58,528 bases of DNA. It comes from an uncultured Clostridia bacterium (lineage in GTDB: Bacteria; Bacillota; Clostridia; Oscillospirales; Ruminococcaceae). Below, piece by piece: positions 6,975 through 16,700 of the stretch (the stretch's first letter is position 1; each line of letters begins with the position of its first letter). A program made the translations under genes and the position numbers. The notes beneath the pieces are model-generated. The model was given only the letters and a program-made list of their open reading frames with translations, was not told the DNA's origin and did no database searches. The stretch lies in NCBI GenBank assembly GCA_944386045.1, contig CALWZO010000003.1, positions 1 through 58,528 of the forward strand, in the 5' to 3' direction.

Positions 6975-8714
6975 ATGTTGAGAACACACAACTGCAACGA
7001 AGTGAGAAAAGAACACATCGGACAGACAGTGACGCTTTCCGGTTGGGTAAACACCATCCGTGACCACGGCGGCGTTATTTTTATCGACCTGCGTGACCAT
7101 TACGGTGTTACACAGGTGGTTTTTCATGACGAAGATTTGATGAAAGGCATAAACAGGGAAACTGTTATCCAGGCCACAGGCGTGGTAGTAGCCAGAGACC
7201 CGGAGGCGGTTAATGAAAAACTGGCCACCGGCGAAGTGGAAGTACACGCCGACAAACTGACAGTGCTGGGCCCCTGCAAGAATATGCTGCCTTTTGAGAT
7301 TGAATATTCCAAGGAGACCAGGGAAGATGTAAGGCTGAAATACCGCTATCTGGACCTGAGAAACCCGGCTTTGCACAAAAATATTGTTTTCCGTTCACAG
7401 ATAATCAGCTATCTGCGCAGACAGATGGAAGAAATGGGCTTTATCGATTTGCAGACACCTATCCTGACATCTTCTTCACCGGAAGGTGCCCGTGACTATC
7501 TGGTGCCCAGCCGTAAACACGAGGGCAAATTCTACGCCCTGCCCCAGAGCCCTCAGCAGTTCAAACAGCTGTTGATGGTGTCCGGCTTTGACAAATACTA
7601 TCAGATTGCCCCCTGTTTCAGGGATGAAGACGCCAGAGGCGACCGCAGCCCCGGTGAATTCTATCAGCTGGACTTTGAAATGGCCTTTGCCGAGCAGGAA
7701 GATGTATTCAAAGTGGGCGAACAGGTGCTGTACAACACCTTCAAAAAGTTCTCTGACAAAGAGGTAAGCCCTGCTCCGTTCAGAAGGATAAAGTACGAGG
7801 ACGCAATGCTTAAATACGGCTCTGACAAGCCCGACCTGCGCAACCCCCTGATTATAGAAGACCTGACAGAGTTTTTTGCCGGCGTTGAGTTTGCCGCCTT
7901 CAAAGGCAAGCCGGTAAGGGGCATTGTTGCTCCCTGTGCAAACCAGAGCAAAAAATTCTTTGAGGACTCTCTGAAACACGCTTTGTCCATCGGTATGAAA
8001 GGCCTGGGCTATCTGACACTGAAAGAGGGCGCATTCAAAGGCCCGATAGACAAATTCCTGACAGAAGAACAGCGCGCCCACCTGATTGAAATGACAAAGA
8101 TGAAGGACGGCGACACCATATTCTTCATTTCCGACGGCAAGACAGTTGTTGATTCACTGGCCGGCGGCATAAGAAAATGGCTGGGCGAAACCCTGGGCCT
8201 TATTGACAAAAACAAGTTTGAGTTCTGCTATATCGTGGACTTCCCGATGTACGAGCTGAACCCGGATACACACAAAATAGACTTTACCCACAACCCGTTC
8301 TCCATGCCCCAGGGCGGCCTGGAAGCGCTGGAAACAAAAGACCCGCTGGATATATACGCATATCAGTATGACATTGTGTGTAACGGCGTGGAACTGTCTA
8401 GCGGTGCTGTGAGAAACCACAACCCGGAAATCATGCGCAAGGCCTTTGCCATTGCAGGCTACGGCGAAGAGGAACTGGCAGCCAAATTCGGCGCACTGTA
8501 CACAGCTTTCCAGTACGGAGCACCGCCCCACGCAGGCATGGCCCCCGGCATTGACAGAATGGTTATGCTGCTGGCGGAAGAAGACACAATACGCGATGTT
8601 ATTGCCTTCCCGCTTAACGGCGCTGCCCAGGACCTGATGATGGGCGCCCCCGGCGAAGTTACAGAAGAACAGCTGGCTGATGTTCACATCAGGATAAGAG
8701 ATTACAATCTGTAA
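6975..8714 (+). CDS. aspS: Aspartyl-tRNA synthetase
   Basis: This is a 579-residue class II bacterial-type AspRS that charges tRNA with aspartate in the cytosol. It has an N-terminal anticodon-binding OB fold (about 1-105), the catalytic core with motif 2 'FRDEDARGDRSPGEFYQLD' and the QSPQQFKQ flipping region, the bacterial GAD insertion (about 290-415), and motif 3 'GMAPGIDRMVML'. The ATG at 6975 was chosen because it follows AGGAGG. A longer open frame would begin inside the attenuator stem. Residue 31 is His in 'RDHGGVIF', the state known from non-discriminating AspRS such as that of Pseudomonas aeruginosa, so it may also charge tRNA-Asn. Regulated by the upstream Asp T-box. Confidence 0.97.
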   Translation: MLRTHNCNEVRKEHIGQTVTLSGWVNTIRDHGGVIFIDLRDHYGVTQVVFHDEDLMKGINRETVIQATGVVVARDPEAVNEKLATGEVEVHADKLTVLGPCKNMLPFEIEYSKETREDVRLKYRYLDLRNPALHKNIVFRSQIISYLRRQMEEMGFIDLQTPILTSSSPEGARDYLVPSRKHEGKFYALPQSPQQFKQLLMVSGFDKYYQIAPCFRDEDARGDRSPGEFYQLDFEMAFAEQEDVFKVGEQVLYNTFKKFSDKEVSPAPFRRIKYEDAMLKYGSDKPDLRNPLIIEDLTEFFAGVEFAAFKGKPVRGIVAPCANQSKKFFEDSLKHALSIGMKGLGYLTLKEGAFKGPIDKFLTEEQRAHLIEMTKMKDGDTIFFISDGKTVVDSLAGGIRKWLGETLGLIDKNKFEFCYIVDFPMYELNPDTHKIDFTHNPFSMPQGGLEALETKDPLDIYAYQYDIVCNGVELSSGAVRNHNPEIMRKAFAIAGYGEEELAAKFGALYTAFQYGAPPHAGMAPGIDRMVMLLAEEDTIRDVIAFPLNGAAQDLMMGAPGEVTEEQLADVHIRIRDYNL

Positions 8715-8732
8715 TATCCCAATAAAAATATA

Positions 8733-8759
8733 ACCGTCCGTTTTCACGGACGGTTTTTT
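8733..8759 (+). terminator. aspS terminator
   Basis: ACCGTCCG (8733-8740) pairs with CGGACGGT (8747-8754) around TTTTCA and is followed by a T tract. It starts 19 bases after the aspS stop. Confidence 0.92.
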
Positions 8760-8884
8760 ATTTTTTGAAAAAATGCTTTGGAGTGCAGTTTACAAATACA
8801 CAGCTTAAAAAATTGTTTTCATGGTTTGTAATTGCGCTGTATGTCAATTATATCGCTTTTAATTTACAAAATGAAATTTTGATT

Positions 8885-8907
8885 TAAAAATATACAATAT
8901 GTATATT
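8885..8907 (-). terminator. Weak AT-rich hairpin at the end of the addB-addA operon
   Basis: AATATACA and TGTATATT (8889-8896 with 8900-8907) form an all-AT-rich 8-bp stem that overlaps the DUF6054 stop codon. On the minus strand it runs into TTTTT. It is weak for a terminator but is the only candidate for this operon. The rest of 8760-8905 shows no gene. Confidence 0.4.
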
Positions 8908-9238
8908 ATGTCAGGCTTTCCACCGCGCCGGTTATGCTGTCCAGGAAGGATTCTTCACCCAGTGTATTCACCTTGAAAAACATCGCCTGGCTGCCGCCGC
9001 TGGTTATGGCGCACAGGTACACCTTGCCGCCGCTTTCCAAAGCAGTAATATTAAGGCTGACGCGGTTGCTGCCAAAGGCGCTGTATCTTTCGTATACCCT
9101 GACAGCGCATCTGCCGCCCTCAAATACTATATCGCTGGCATCTTCCAGGCTGGCGCTGACAGAGTTCATCACGGCGCTTTCGATTGTTTCCAGCGCTGTC
9201 TGAAGGTCGCAGGAGAGTACTTTTTCCAGTTTTGCCAT
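8906..9238 (-). CDS. DUF6054 family protein
   Basis: This small soluble protein of 110 residues starts MAKLEKVLSCDLQTALETIE. It has the pattern of the DUF6054 family as I recall it: an N-terminal helix, then 'CAVRVYERYSAFGSNRVSLN' beta strands and a 'TSGGSQAMFFK' loop before a C-terminal helix. The function is unknown. The start at 9238 follows AAAGGAGCTGAGCAT. A longer in-frame reading up to 9310 would overlap the upstream gene heavily and lacks a ribosome binding site. It begins 4 bases after the stop of the UgtP-like glycosyltransferase gene, so it is the last gene of the addB-addA-glycosyltransferase operon. No membrane segment or catalytic motif is visible. Confidence 0.72.
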   Translation of the reverse strand: MAKLEKVLSCDLQTALETIESAVMNSVSASLEDASDIVFEGGRCAVRVYERYSAFGSNRVSLNITALESGGKVYLCAITSGGSQAMFFKVNTLGEESFLDSITGAVESLT

Positions 9239-9242
9239 ATGC

Positions 9243-10367
9243 TCAGCTCCTTTCTTTGTATCGTTTTTCCAGAAAATCCACCAAAACGGCGGTGGCATTG
9301 GGTTTTGCAATGTCCGCCATGGCTTCTTTAAGGTTTTTTATCCTGGTTTTGCTGTTTATCAGAAGTCCCAGGCACAGTTCCACCGGGAAATTTTTTTCCG
9401 AGGATATGGCGCAGCCCATGTTGACAAGAAAGTCCACATTGTTTTCCTCCATTCCCGGCAGCGGGTCATAGGTGATTATAGGCAGGTGTTTTGCCAGTGC
9501 TTCGCTGGCGGTTATACCGCCGGGTTTGGTGACGATGCAGTCGGCTGCGTCCATCAGCAGTTCCACCCGGTTGGAATAGCCCAGCAGGTGCATTTCGTTT
9601 TTGGTCTTTACCTGCTGCATGTCTTTGTACAGACTTTCGTTGGAGCCGCACACCACAACAAACTGTATATTGTCAAACCGTTTGTCCATATCCTGCACAC
9701 AGCGGCTGATTTTTCCGTATCCCATGCCGCCGCTCATCACCAGCACGCAGAATTTGTCCCGGCTGTATCCCAGCTGCCGCCTGGCTTTGTCCTGCGGCAC
9801 AGGCAGGCTGAATTTTTCGTCTATGGGTATACCCACCGGCAAAATTTTACTTTGGGGGATACCCCTGTTTGCACACTGCTGGCTCAGCATCGGGCTGTAT
9901 GTGACAATATAGTCGATATTCTGCGTGTCCTGCCAGTAGGTCTGCACCGTAAAGTCGGTTATTATGGCGCAGGTCAGCGCGTCGGTTTTGTTTTCCCGGC
10001 GCAGCCGGCTGACCACCTGTGCCGCATAAACCTGCGTACAGATTATTATATCCGGGCGGTTTTCGTCAATATATTTGCATAAAGCGGAAGCCAGGATATC
10101 ATTTTGCAGGTCGGTGATAAAATGGGCCCGGGGTTCGGTTCTTTCGTTCATCATATATAATTCATTGGCCAGGGGGCGCACAGACATGGCGCTTTTCATA
10201 GTCCAGAAATAGGCCGCTTCGATAAAGCTTTTCAGGTGCGGGCTGATATATTCGTACAGGTCCAGCACGGTGCATTCTGCCCCCAGGTTGTCATAATGCT
10301 TTTTCAGGGCTTTGGCGCAGGCGTTGTGCCCGTTGCCCAGAGGGGCGGTTATTATAAGAACTTTCAT
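9243..10367 (-). CDS. MGDG-synthase/UgtP-like diacylglycerol glycosyltransferase
   Basis: This 374-residue GT-B enzyme is of the MGDG synthase / processive diacylglycerol glucosyltransferase family. The N-terminus 'KVLIITAPLGNGHNACAKAL' is the family's membrane-side acceptor domain signature. The C-terminal nucleotide-sugar domain has 'VMSGGMGYGKI' and 'DCIVTKPGGITASEALA', the last carrying the family's sugar-nucleotide binding acidic and glycine residues. By family it transfers glucose or galactose from a UDP-sugar to diacylglycerol, making membrane glycolipid and possibly a lipoteichoic acid anchor. It lies 11 bases after addA and 4 before DUF6054. A lipid enzyme in an AddAB operon is unexpected. 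The exact sugar is not determinable. Confidence 0.85.
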   Translation of the reverse strand: MKVLIITAPLGNGHNACAKALKKHYDNLGAECTVLDLYEYISPHLKSFIEAAYFWTMKSAMSVRPLANELYMMNERTEPRAHFITDLQNDILASALCKYIDENRPDIIICTQVYAAQVVSRLRRENKTDALTCAIITDFTVQTYWQDTQNIDYIVTYSPMLSQQCANRGIPQSKILPVGIPIDEKFSLPVPQDKARRQLGYSRDKFCVLVMSGGMGYGKISRCVQDMDKRFDNIQFVVVCGSNESLYKDMQQVKTKNEMHLLGYSNRVELLMDAADCIVTKPGGITASEALAKHLPIITYDPLPGMEENNVDFLVNMGCAISSEKNFPVELCLGLLINSKTRIKNLKEAMADIAKPNATAVLVDFLEKRYKERS

Positions 10368-10378
10368 AATATCACCTG

Positions 10379-13300
10379 TTAAAAAATTATGTGTTGGTTT
10401 AAATGAAAAGAGTACAGAAGGCAGTTTACATTTTCGGTCCGGAACAGCCGTTTTGCCCGCAGGCGGTACATTTCCAGCTGTTTGGAGTACCTTTCTTTAA
10501 GCGTTTGCATATCCGGCACGCGGTCGGTTTTGTAATCTATGACTGTAATCCGGCCGTCTTTTTCCAGCACGCAGTCCATAACACCCTGAACCAGTATTTC
10601 ATCTTCGGAGTATGTTTCGTCGCCCATGGCCAAAGCCGCGTTGTATGGAATGAGAAAATCCATTTCCGTATGGACTTTGTCAGCGGACAAGATCATATCG
10701 GCCACAGGGCTGAAGATAAATTTTTCCAAAGCCTTTTTGTCCAGCAGTCTTTCTTCTGTCAGCGCCCGGGCGGTCATTTTTGCTATTTCTCCGTCCAGGT
10801 CTGTTCTGGCGGCACAAATATCCGCATGCTGTGCAAAACGGTGCATTGCAGTGCCTTTTTCGGCGGCGGTGGGCCGGCCGTGTCGGATAAAATCCGGTCT
10901 GGACAAAGTCAGCTGTGCGCTTTTGGCAATATCGCTGACAGACAGCTTTATGGGCAGTCTGGTCCTGGCGGCGTGGGGATAAACAAAGGTGAAAGCCGCC
11001 GCTATTTTTTGCCGGTCGATATCAATGCTCTGCCGGGTCTGCTCTGCACTTTCCTGCCGCTGTATGTCATACCGGCAATGAAGATTTATATCTATGGACG
11101 GCGGTATATCGCTGTCCTCTATGCCGTAGCTGTACTCGCAGGCTATGGCAGGATGATGTGACAGTGCATACAGCACCCATATAATCGGGGACACCGCCTG
11201 TCGCAGCTGCCGGGGATGGGGCTTTTCGCCGGTGAGTGCCACGGCTTTGGCAACGCTGTTGGGTGTAAAGGTGTTGTTGTATTCGGCGCTGAGCACCAGC
11301 AGGTTTTTGCTGCGGGTGAAGGCCACATACAGAAGGCGCATTTCCTCGCTGGCGGAATTGTCCTTTATACGGCTTTTGATGGCCCGCACATTCAGCGTCG
11401 AATGGTTGTAGCCAAATCTGGTATTGGCATACATACCCACGCCCAGCTGCACATCCAGCAAAAATCTCCGGTTGGAGTCAGTGCGGTTGAATTTTGTGCC
11501 CAATCCGCACACAAAGCACACCGGGAATTCCAGTCCTTTGGAGGTGTGCATTGTCATTATGGCTATGGCCCTGTCATTTTTTTGTGCGGCGGCCGAATCG
11601 GCACGGCCCCTTTCCAGATACAGGTCAATCCAGCGCAGAAAATCGCGCAGGCTGCTTTGGTTGTTTTTTGCCCAGTTTCTGGCAAAATCTATAAACCAGC
11701 GTATGTTTTCACGCTTTTGCGGCCCGTCGTGGCTGAATGCGATGCGCTGATAATATCCGGTTTTTTTGCACACATAATCTATCAGCTTGTCCGCAGAATA
11801 AACTCCGCCCACATAGGATATGTCTTTCAGCACATCCAGCATATATCGGGATTTTTCATCATCGGCAGCCGCCAGGGCTTTGTACAGGTTCATCTGCCTG
11901 CCTGCGGATTTTATCTTCAGTATTTCGTCCAGGGTAAAGTCAAACATATCGCCGAACATTGCCGCGGTCAGGTATACTTCCTGCAATGGGTTGGCCGCAA
12001 CGCGCAGCAGGTTGATTATATTCTGCACTTCTTTTTTGCGCAAAATCAGCTCGTCATCCTTTACAAAGGCTTCAAAGCCCAGTTTTTCCAGCTCTTCTTT
12101 GTATGTGGCAAACTGCTTTGCGTTGCGCATGAGTATGCAGAAGTCGCCGCTTTGCACGGGGCGCGGCCCGTTTTCGGTCTGTATGATATAACCTTCCTTT
12201 ATCATGCGGCTGATTGCGGCTGCGGTGTTTTTGGCTTCGCAGCCGTTTTCGCTTATCATCAGCTGTACACCCACATCCCGCGCCGGCTCTTTCAGGGTTT
12301 TCAGCCGTTCGTTTTCATCATAGTCCACCCCTCCGCACCGGCGGCTCATCAACCGGGTAAAAATGTAGTTTACACCCTGTATCACCGGGTATTCGCTGCG
12401 GAAATTGTGGGGCAGGAATATGGTGCGCCCGGCGTTCGGGTTGTTTATGCCCACAGACCTTTTTTCCAGGAAAATCTCCGGGCTGGCTTTGCGGAAGCCG
12501 TATATGCTTTGCTTTACATCACCCACAACATACAGGTTGGACAGGCCGGGTTTTGCAATCATGGAAAAAATTTCGTCCTGTATATAACTGGTGTCCTGAA
12601 ATTCGTCCTCCATGATATATTCATATTCATTTCGCAGGGTTTCTGCCAGGGCGGTGGGACTTGTGTCTTCATTTTGCAGCAGCTGAAGGGCGAAATGCTC
12701 GAAGTCAGAAAATTCAAAGGTCTTTCGGCTTTTTTTCAGCTCCATCAGCTCCTGCTGATATTTTATAAACACGCTGAACAGCGCCCTGACTGCCCCTGCG
12801 GTGGCCTGTATGTCCCGCCGCCGCTTTTCTTCGTCCAGGTACCCTGCCAGGGTGCACATATCGGTTACGAAGTTGTAAAACTCTTTGTATACAACATCTT
12901 TTATGGCTTTGCTTTCATCGCAGGCCGGCTTGGCCCTGCCCAGGGAAATTTTTTCGGCGGACAGAAGCTGTTTCAGCCGGTCGGTCCGGTTGTTTTCCGC
13001 CGCCTGCAAAAGACGGGCGGCATATTGCTGTATCCGCGTTATTCCGTCGTCGTATCCGTCAAAGGCGCCCAGGTCATATATGCTTCTCATGCGCCCGGCC
13101 AGGGTGTTAAGATAGTCTGCGCCAAAGGTCAGTTCTGCCATTATCCGCGCAGCCGCCGGGCTGTCTGTCACATTATGCCGCCGGTCGTACTGCCGGGCAT
13201 ATTTCTGCGCCGTCTGTATCGGATGGGGCAGGGCGGAAAAGAAATAATTCATGTGGGATAAAAAATCCCTTATATGCCTGTCACTGCTGCTTTTGCCGTA

Positions 13301-13777
13301 AAAAGATACCAGCTGCCTGAAATCTTCCAGTTCATAGCCGTAGTTCATTGCCTTTTCAATGGCTTTCCGGTGCAAGGAGGCGGCCAGGGCCTCGTCACAT
13401 ATGGTAAAATCGGCGCTGATATCCAGACTTTCAAAATTTTCCCTGACCAGTTTTATGCAAAAGGCGTGAATTGTGGAAATGTCAGCTTTCTGCAAAGCCA
13501 CTTTCTGACTTTTTATATAGTTGTTTTGGGGAAACTGTTTTATCCTTTCGTTTATGCCTTTTTCAATTCTTTTTTTGAACTCTGCCGCAGAGGCGTTGGA
13601 AAATGTCACTATCAAAAATTTGTCCGCCGATACAGGGTGTTCTTCATCCAGCAGCAGGCGCAGGGCCCTTTCCACCAGCACGGTGGTTTTTCCGCTGCCG
13701 GCCGCGGCGGAAAGCACTGTCAGTTTTTCCCGGTTTTCCATGGCCCGCAGCTGCCGGTCAGTCCACTTTACCGCCAT
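10379..13777 (-). CDS. addA: ATP-dependent helicase/nuclease subunit A, AddA
   Basis: This 1132-residue UvrD-type 3'-5' helicase has a C-terminal nuclease domain and is the catalytic motor of AddAB, the Firmicutes counterpart of RecBCD. It processes double-strand ends for recombination. The N-terminal Walker A 'SAAAGSGKTTVLVER' is at about residue 22. Motif II reads 'IMEDEFQDTSYIQ' and motif III 'VVGDVKQSIYGFR'. Motif V has 'IMTMHTSKGLEFPV' and motif VI 'LLYVAFTRSKN'. The nuclease motif is 'VLVQGVMDCVLE' followed by 'ITVIDYKTDRV' near the end. The start codon abuts the addB stop (TAAATG) and its ribosome binding site lies inside addB, which implies translational coupling. Confidence 0.97.
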   Translation of the reverse strand: MAVKWTDRQLRAMENREKLTVLSAAAGSGKTTVLVERALRLLLDEEHPVSADKFLIVTFSNASAAEFKKRIEKGINERIKQFPQNNYIKSQKVALQKADISTIHAFCIKLVRENFESLDISADFTICDEALAASLHRKAIEKAMNYGYELEDFRQLVSFYGKSSSDRHIRDFLSHMNYFFSALPHPIQTAQKYARQYDRRHNVTDSPAAARIMAELTFGADYLNTLAGRMRSIYDLGAFDGYDDGITRIQQYAARLLQAAENNRTDRLKQLLSAEKISLGRAKPACDESKAIKDVVYKEFYNFVTDMCTLAGYLDEEKRRRDIQATAGAVRALFSVFIKYQQELMELKKSRKTFEFSDFEHFALQLLQNEDTSPTALAETLRNEYEYIMEDEFQDTSYIQDEIFSMIAKPGLSNLYVVGDVKQSIYGFRKASPEIFLEKRSVGINNPNAGRTIFLPHNFRSEYPVIQGVNYIFTRLMSRRCGGVDYDENERLKTLKEPARDVGVQLMISENGCEAKNTAAAISRMIKEGYIIQTENGPRPVQSGDFCILMRNAKQFATYKEELEKLGFEAFVKDDELILRKKEVQNIINLLRVAANPLQEVYLTAAMFGDMFDFTLDEILKIKSAGRQMNLYKALAAADDEKSRYMLDVLKDISYVGGVYSADKLIDYVCKKTGYYQRIAFSHDGPQKRENIRWFIDFARNWAKNNQSSLRDFLRWIDLYLERGRADSAAAQKNDRAIAIMTMHTSKGLEFPVCFVCGLGTKFNRTDSNRRFLLDVQLGVGMYANTRFGYNHSTLNVRAIKSRIKDNSASEEMRLLYVAFTRSKNLLVLSAEYNNTFTPNSVAKAVALTGEKPHPRQLRQAVSPIIWVLYALSHHPAIACEYSYGIEDSDIPPSIDINLHCRYDIQRQESAEQTRQSIDIDRQKIAAAFTFVYPHAARTRLPIKLSVSDIAKSAQLTLSRPDFIRHGRPTAAEKGTAMHRFAQHADICAARTDLDGEIAKMTARALTEERLLDKKALEKFIFSPVADMILSADKVHTEMDFLIPYNAALAMGDETYSEDEILVQGVMDCVLEKDGRITVIDYKTDRVPDMQTLKERYSKQLEMYRLRAKRLFRTENVNCLLYSFHLNQHIIF

Positions 13778-16700
13778 TTATTTTTCCTCCTTGCCCAGTT
13801 TTTCAAAGTCGTTTTTCTTCATCTGTCTTGTGTTGTCGTTGTTTTGGCACACGCTGGAAAACAGGCACCAGCGGCAGGGTTTGTATCCGGAGGCGTCCTC
13901 CAGCGGCAGACATTCAAATTTGCCGCTGTATACATCTTCTGCCATGGCTTTGACACTGTTTACCGCATAGTCCAGTATATATTCAAAAACCTTCCGGTCC
14001 ACGGTTTTGCTTTTGGAGGCAGGTTTTATTTTGTCACTGCCCTGTATCACACCGCAGGCCCCCCGGCCGACACCGTCAAAAGCGGTGCTTATCTGCCGGT
14101 CTGCCAGCGCCAGTCCCACAGGAGTGTAAAGGCCTTTGCTCTCGTCATCAAAATTGAAAGCCGCATCCGCCGGCTGATATATGACAGCACCCGGAGCCAG
14201 CTGTTTTTCAGCTTTTCCAAAGCCGGCTTTCAGCAGGGCGCTCATGTACAAAAGCAACTGTGATGACAGGCCGTTATACACATCGTCCAGGCTGAACTGC
14301 TGGGTGCCTGTTTTATAGTCCACTATCCTGAGATAGTCCTTGTCGGCGCCGCGGTATATGTCCACGCGGTCGCAGACACCGGCGATATTTATGGTTTTCC
14401 CGCCGGAAGTGGTCACTTTCAGCGGCGGTATGTCTGACCCCAGGCCGATTTTTTCTTCAAAGGCAATGGGGTGGAACAGCGCGCGGCTTTGTTCGCTGTG
14501 AATGTATTTCAGCAGCTGAACGGCGTTTTCTTTCATGTTTTCGTGCTGGGCGGCAAATTTGGCCCGGCCGGTAAGCCGCGCCGGATATGCAGAGGATATA
14601 TATTCCTCCACCGCCCGGTCTATACAGGGGAGAATGTTCTCCCAGGGTGTTTTTCCAAATTCTTCCCCAAACTGCCCCATGACTTTCCGCGCGATAAAGT
14701 GCAGATAGTTGCCGGCAGTTCGCGGGGAAAATTCCGCTTTTTCCAGCGGCTGTATTTCCAGCACCCTTTGCAGAAAGTACATAAAGGCGCAGTTGTAGTA
14801 GCTTTGCACCCGGGTGGGGGACAAAGTCAGATAATTGCCCAGCACCTGTTCCAGCAAAGCCGGGTCGTGTATTATAAAATCCTTTTGGGGCGCAGCGGCT
14901 GATGATATTCCCAGCCCTGACAGCAGTTCCATATATGCCTGTCTGTTGGTGTTATCCGCCTGCCGGCTGATATACTGCGCAAAAAATGTCGGGTTTATGG
15001 CGTATTCTTCCGGTGCGGCCGTGGCCCGGGGCAGGCACAGAGCCTGTCTGAGACCGTCTATTTCAGCGCTGAAAAACTGTTTTGTGTCGATGTTTTTCTT
15101 ACAGCAGGAAATATACAGCGATTCCCCGGCGCTGGTCAGCGCTTTGTAATAGTAAAGATTTTCAAAGCTGAACAGATTTTCAAAATTGTTTTTCAGCGGA
15201 TAGTTGTTTTCCTTTAAAAACTGTCTGTCCGTTGCAGACAGCAGGCCGCTTTCGGCCACTACGGACGGGAAAATATCCTGGGCGGCACCCAGTATAAACA
15301 CCGCCCTTACCCGTTCCAGCTTCATTCTTTTGGGGTCGGTTATCATAACGCAGTCCTGGGTCTGCGGGGCAAAACCTATGGCCGCCCCCTCTATCATAAG
15401 CATGAACAGCCGGCTGATTTCTCCCGGTGTCAGCCGGTCATAGCCGGTGATTTCGTACAGGCTGTCCAGACATTCTATCACAGTGTCCCACTGGCGCACA
15501 AGCAGTTCCTTGTCCTGTTTGTCCGGCATGCCGTTTATCATTTTTTCCATGGCTTCGTCGGATTTCAGCCGCAGGGCTGTGTCATAGGCAGTCTGAAGCA
15601 GTTTGTCGGCACCCATGGGCGTGCTGTACGGAAACGGAGCAAAAATTTCCCGCAGGGACCGGCGCAGGCCGTTGATTGTTTGCAGATATTCTTCTTCCTG
15701 CTGTGTCATCTGCCGCTTTATGCCTCCCGGCGGCAGCCGGAACGGCCGGTTGAAATCAAAATCAAAGTCCCGCCATATATAAAGATAATTTTCCAGCATG
15801 TTTACGGTTTCTTCGTCAAAGCCGGTCAGTCCGGTTTTCAGCAGCGGAATTATATTTTCGGCGTTAAGCCCCCGGTCCATGACTTCCAGTATGCTTTTGA
15901 ACAGCATTACCGGTGCGCTGGAGGAGATTATTCTTTTGGCGTCAATAAAATAAGGTATACCGGCGGCGGTGAAACTGTCCTGAAGCTGATTTTCATATTT
16001 TTCCAGCTGGGGACATACGACTGTTATGTCGTTGTACATATAGCCGTTTTTTACCAGTGTGTTTATCCTGGCGGCTGTGAAAGCCACCTCTTCATACTGG
16101 CTGTCAAACTCTGTGGCAAACACATGGCCGCCGTCTGCCGGCTGGCAGTCTGCGCCCTGCAAAAACATATCCACCTGTCGCAGGTCTTCGTTTTTAAAAC
16201 GGTAGGGCACGGACATAACCGTCGGCTTTGCAATTTTTATCCCTATGTCCTTGGCGGCTTTTATCAGCTGTGCGGCGGTGTTCTGCACAAAGGAAAAGTT
16301 GCCGGTGCCGCCGCTGGTATCATACAGGCTGTCGCAGGTCAGGGCAAAGGTTATGTCTTTGCCGGCGCCCATCATGTTTTTCAGCACTGCCAGCTGGCCA
16401 AAGCTGAAACTTTCAAACCCGTCCACAAAAATATGTGTGTCGCGGGTGTACCGGTCCGGCAGCACCTGTGACAAAAGCAAAAGCAGGTCTTCTCCGTCAC
16501 AAAATCCGTCGCTGATTATGCCGCAGTATTCGGAGTAAATCCGCGACAGCTCCTTCAGCTTTGGGCTTTTTTGCGGCATGCTGCCCACCAGCCGGTACAG
16601 CCCCCGGGCGGATATGCCGCTGCGTTTGAAATCGTCAAAAAGGCCTGCCAGACTGTATGCAAAGGGGAAATGGGCTGTCTGCCTGGAATAAAGCTGAAGC

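Noticed and set aside
11216..13261. 681-codon open frame antisense to addA
   Set aside because: Composition is rich in Cys, His, Gln and Tyr without any motif, and the sense frame contains all helicase motifs.
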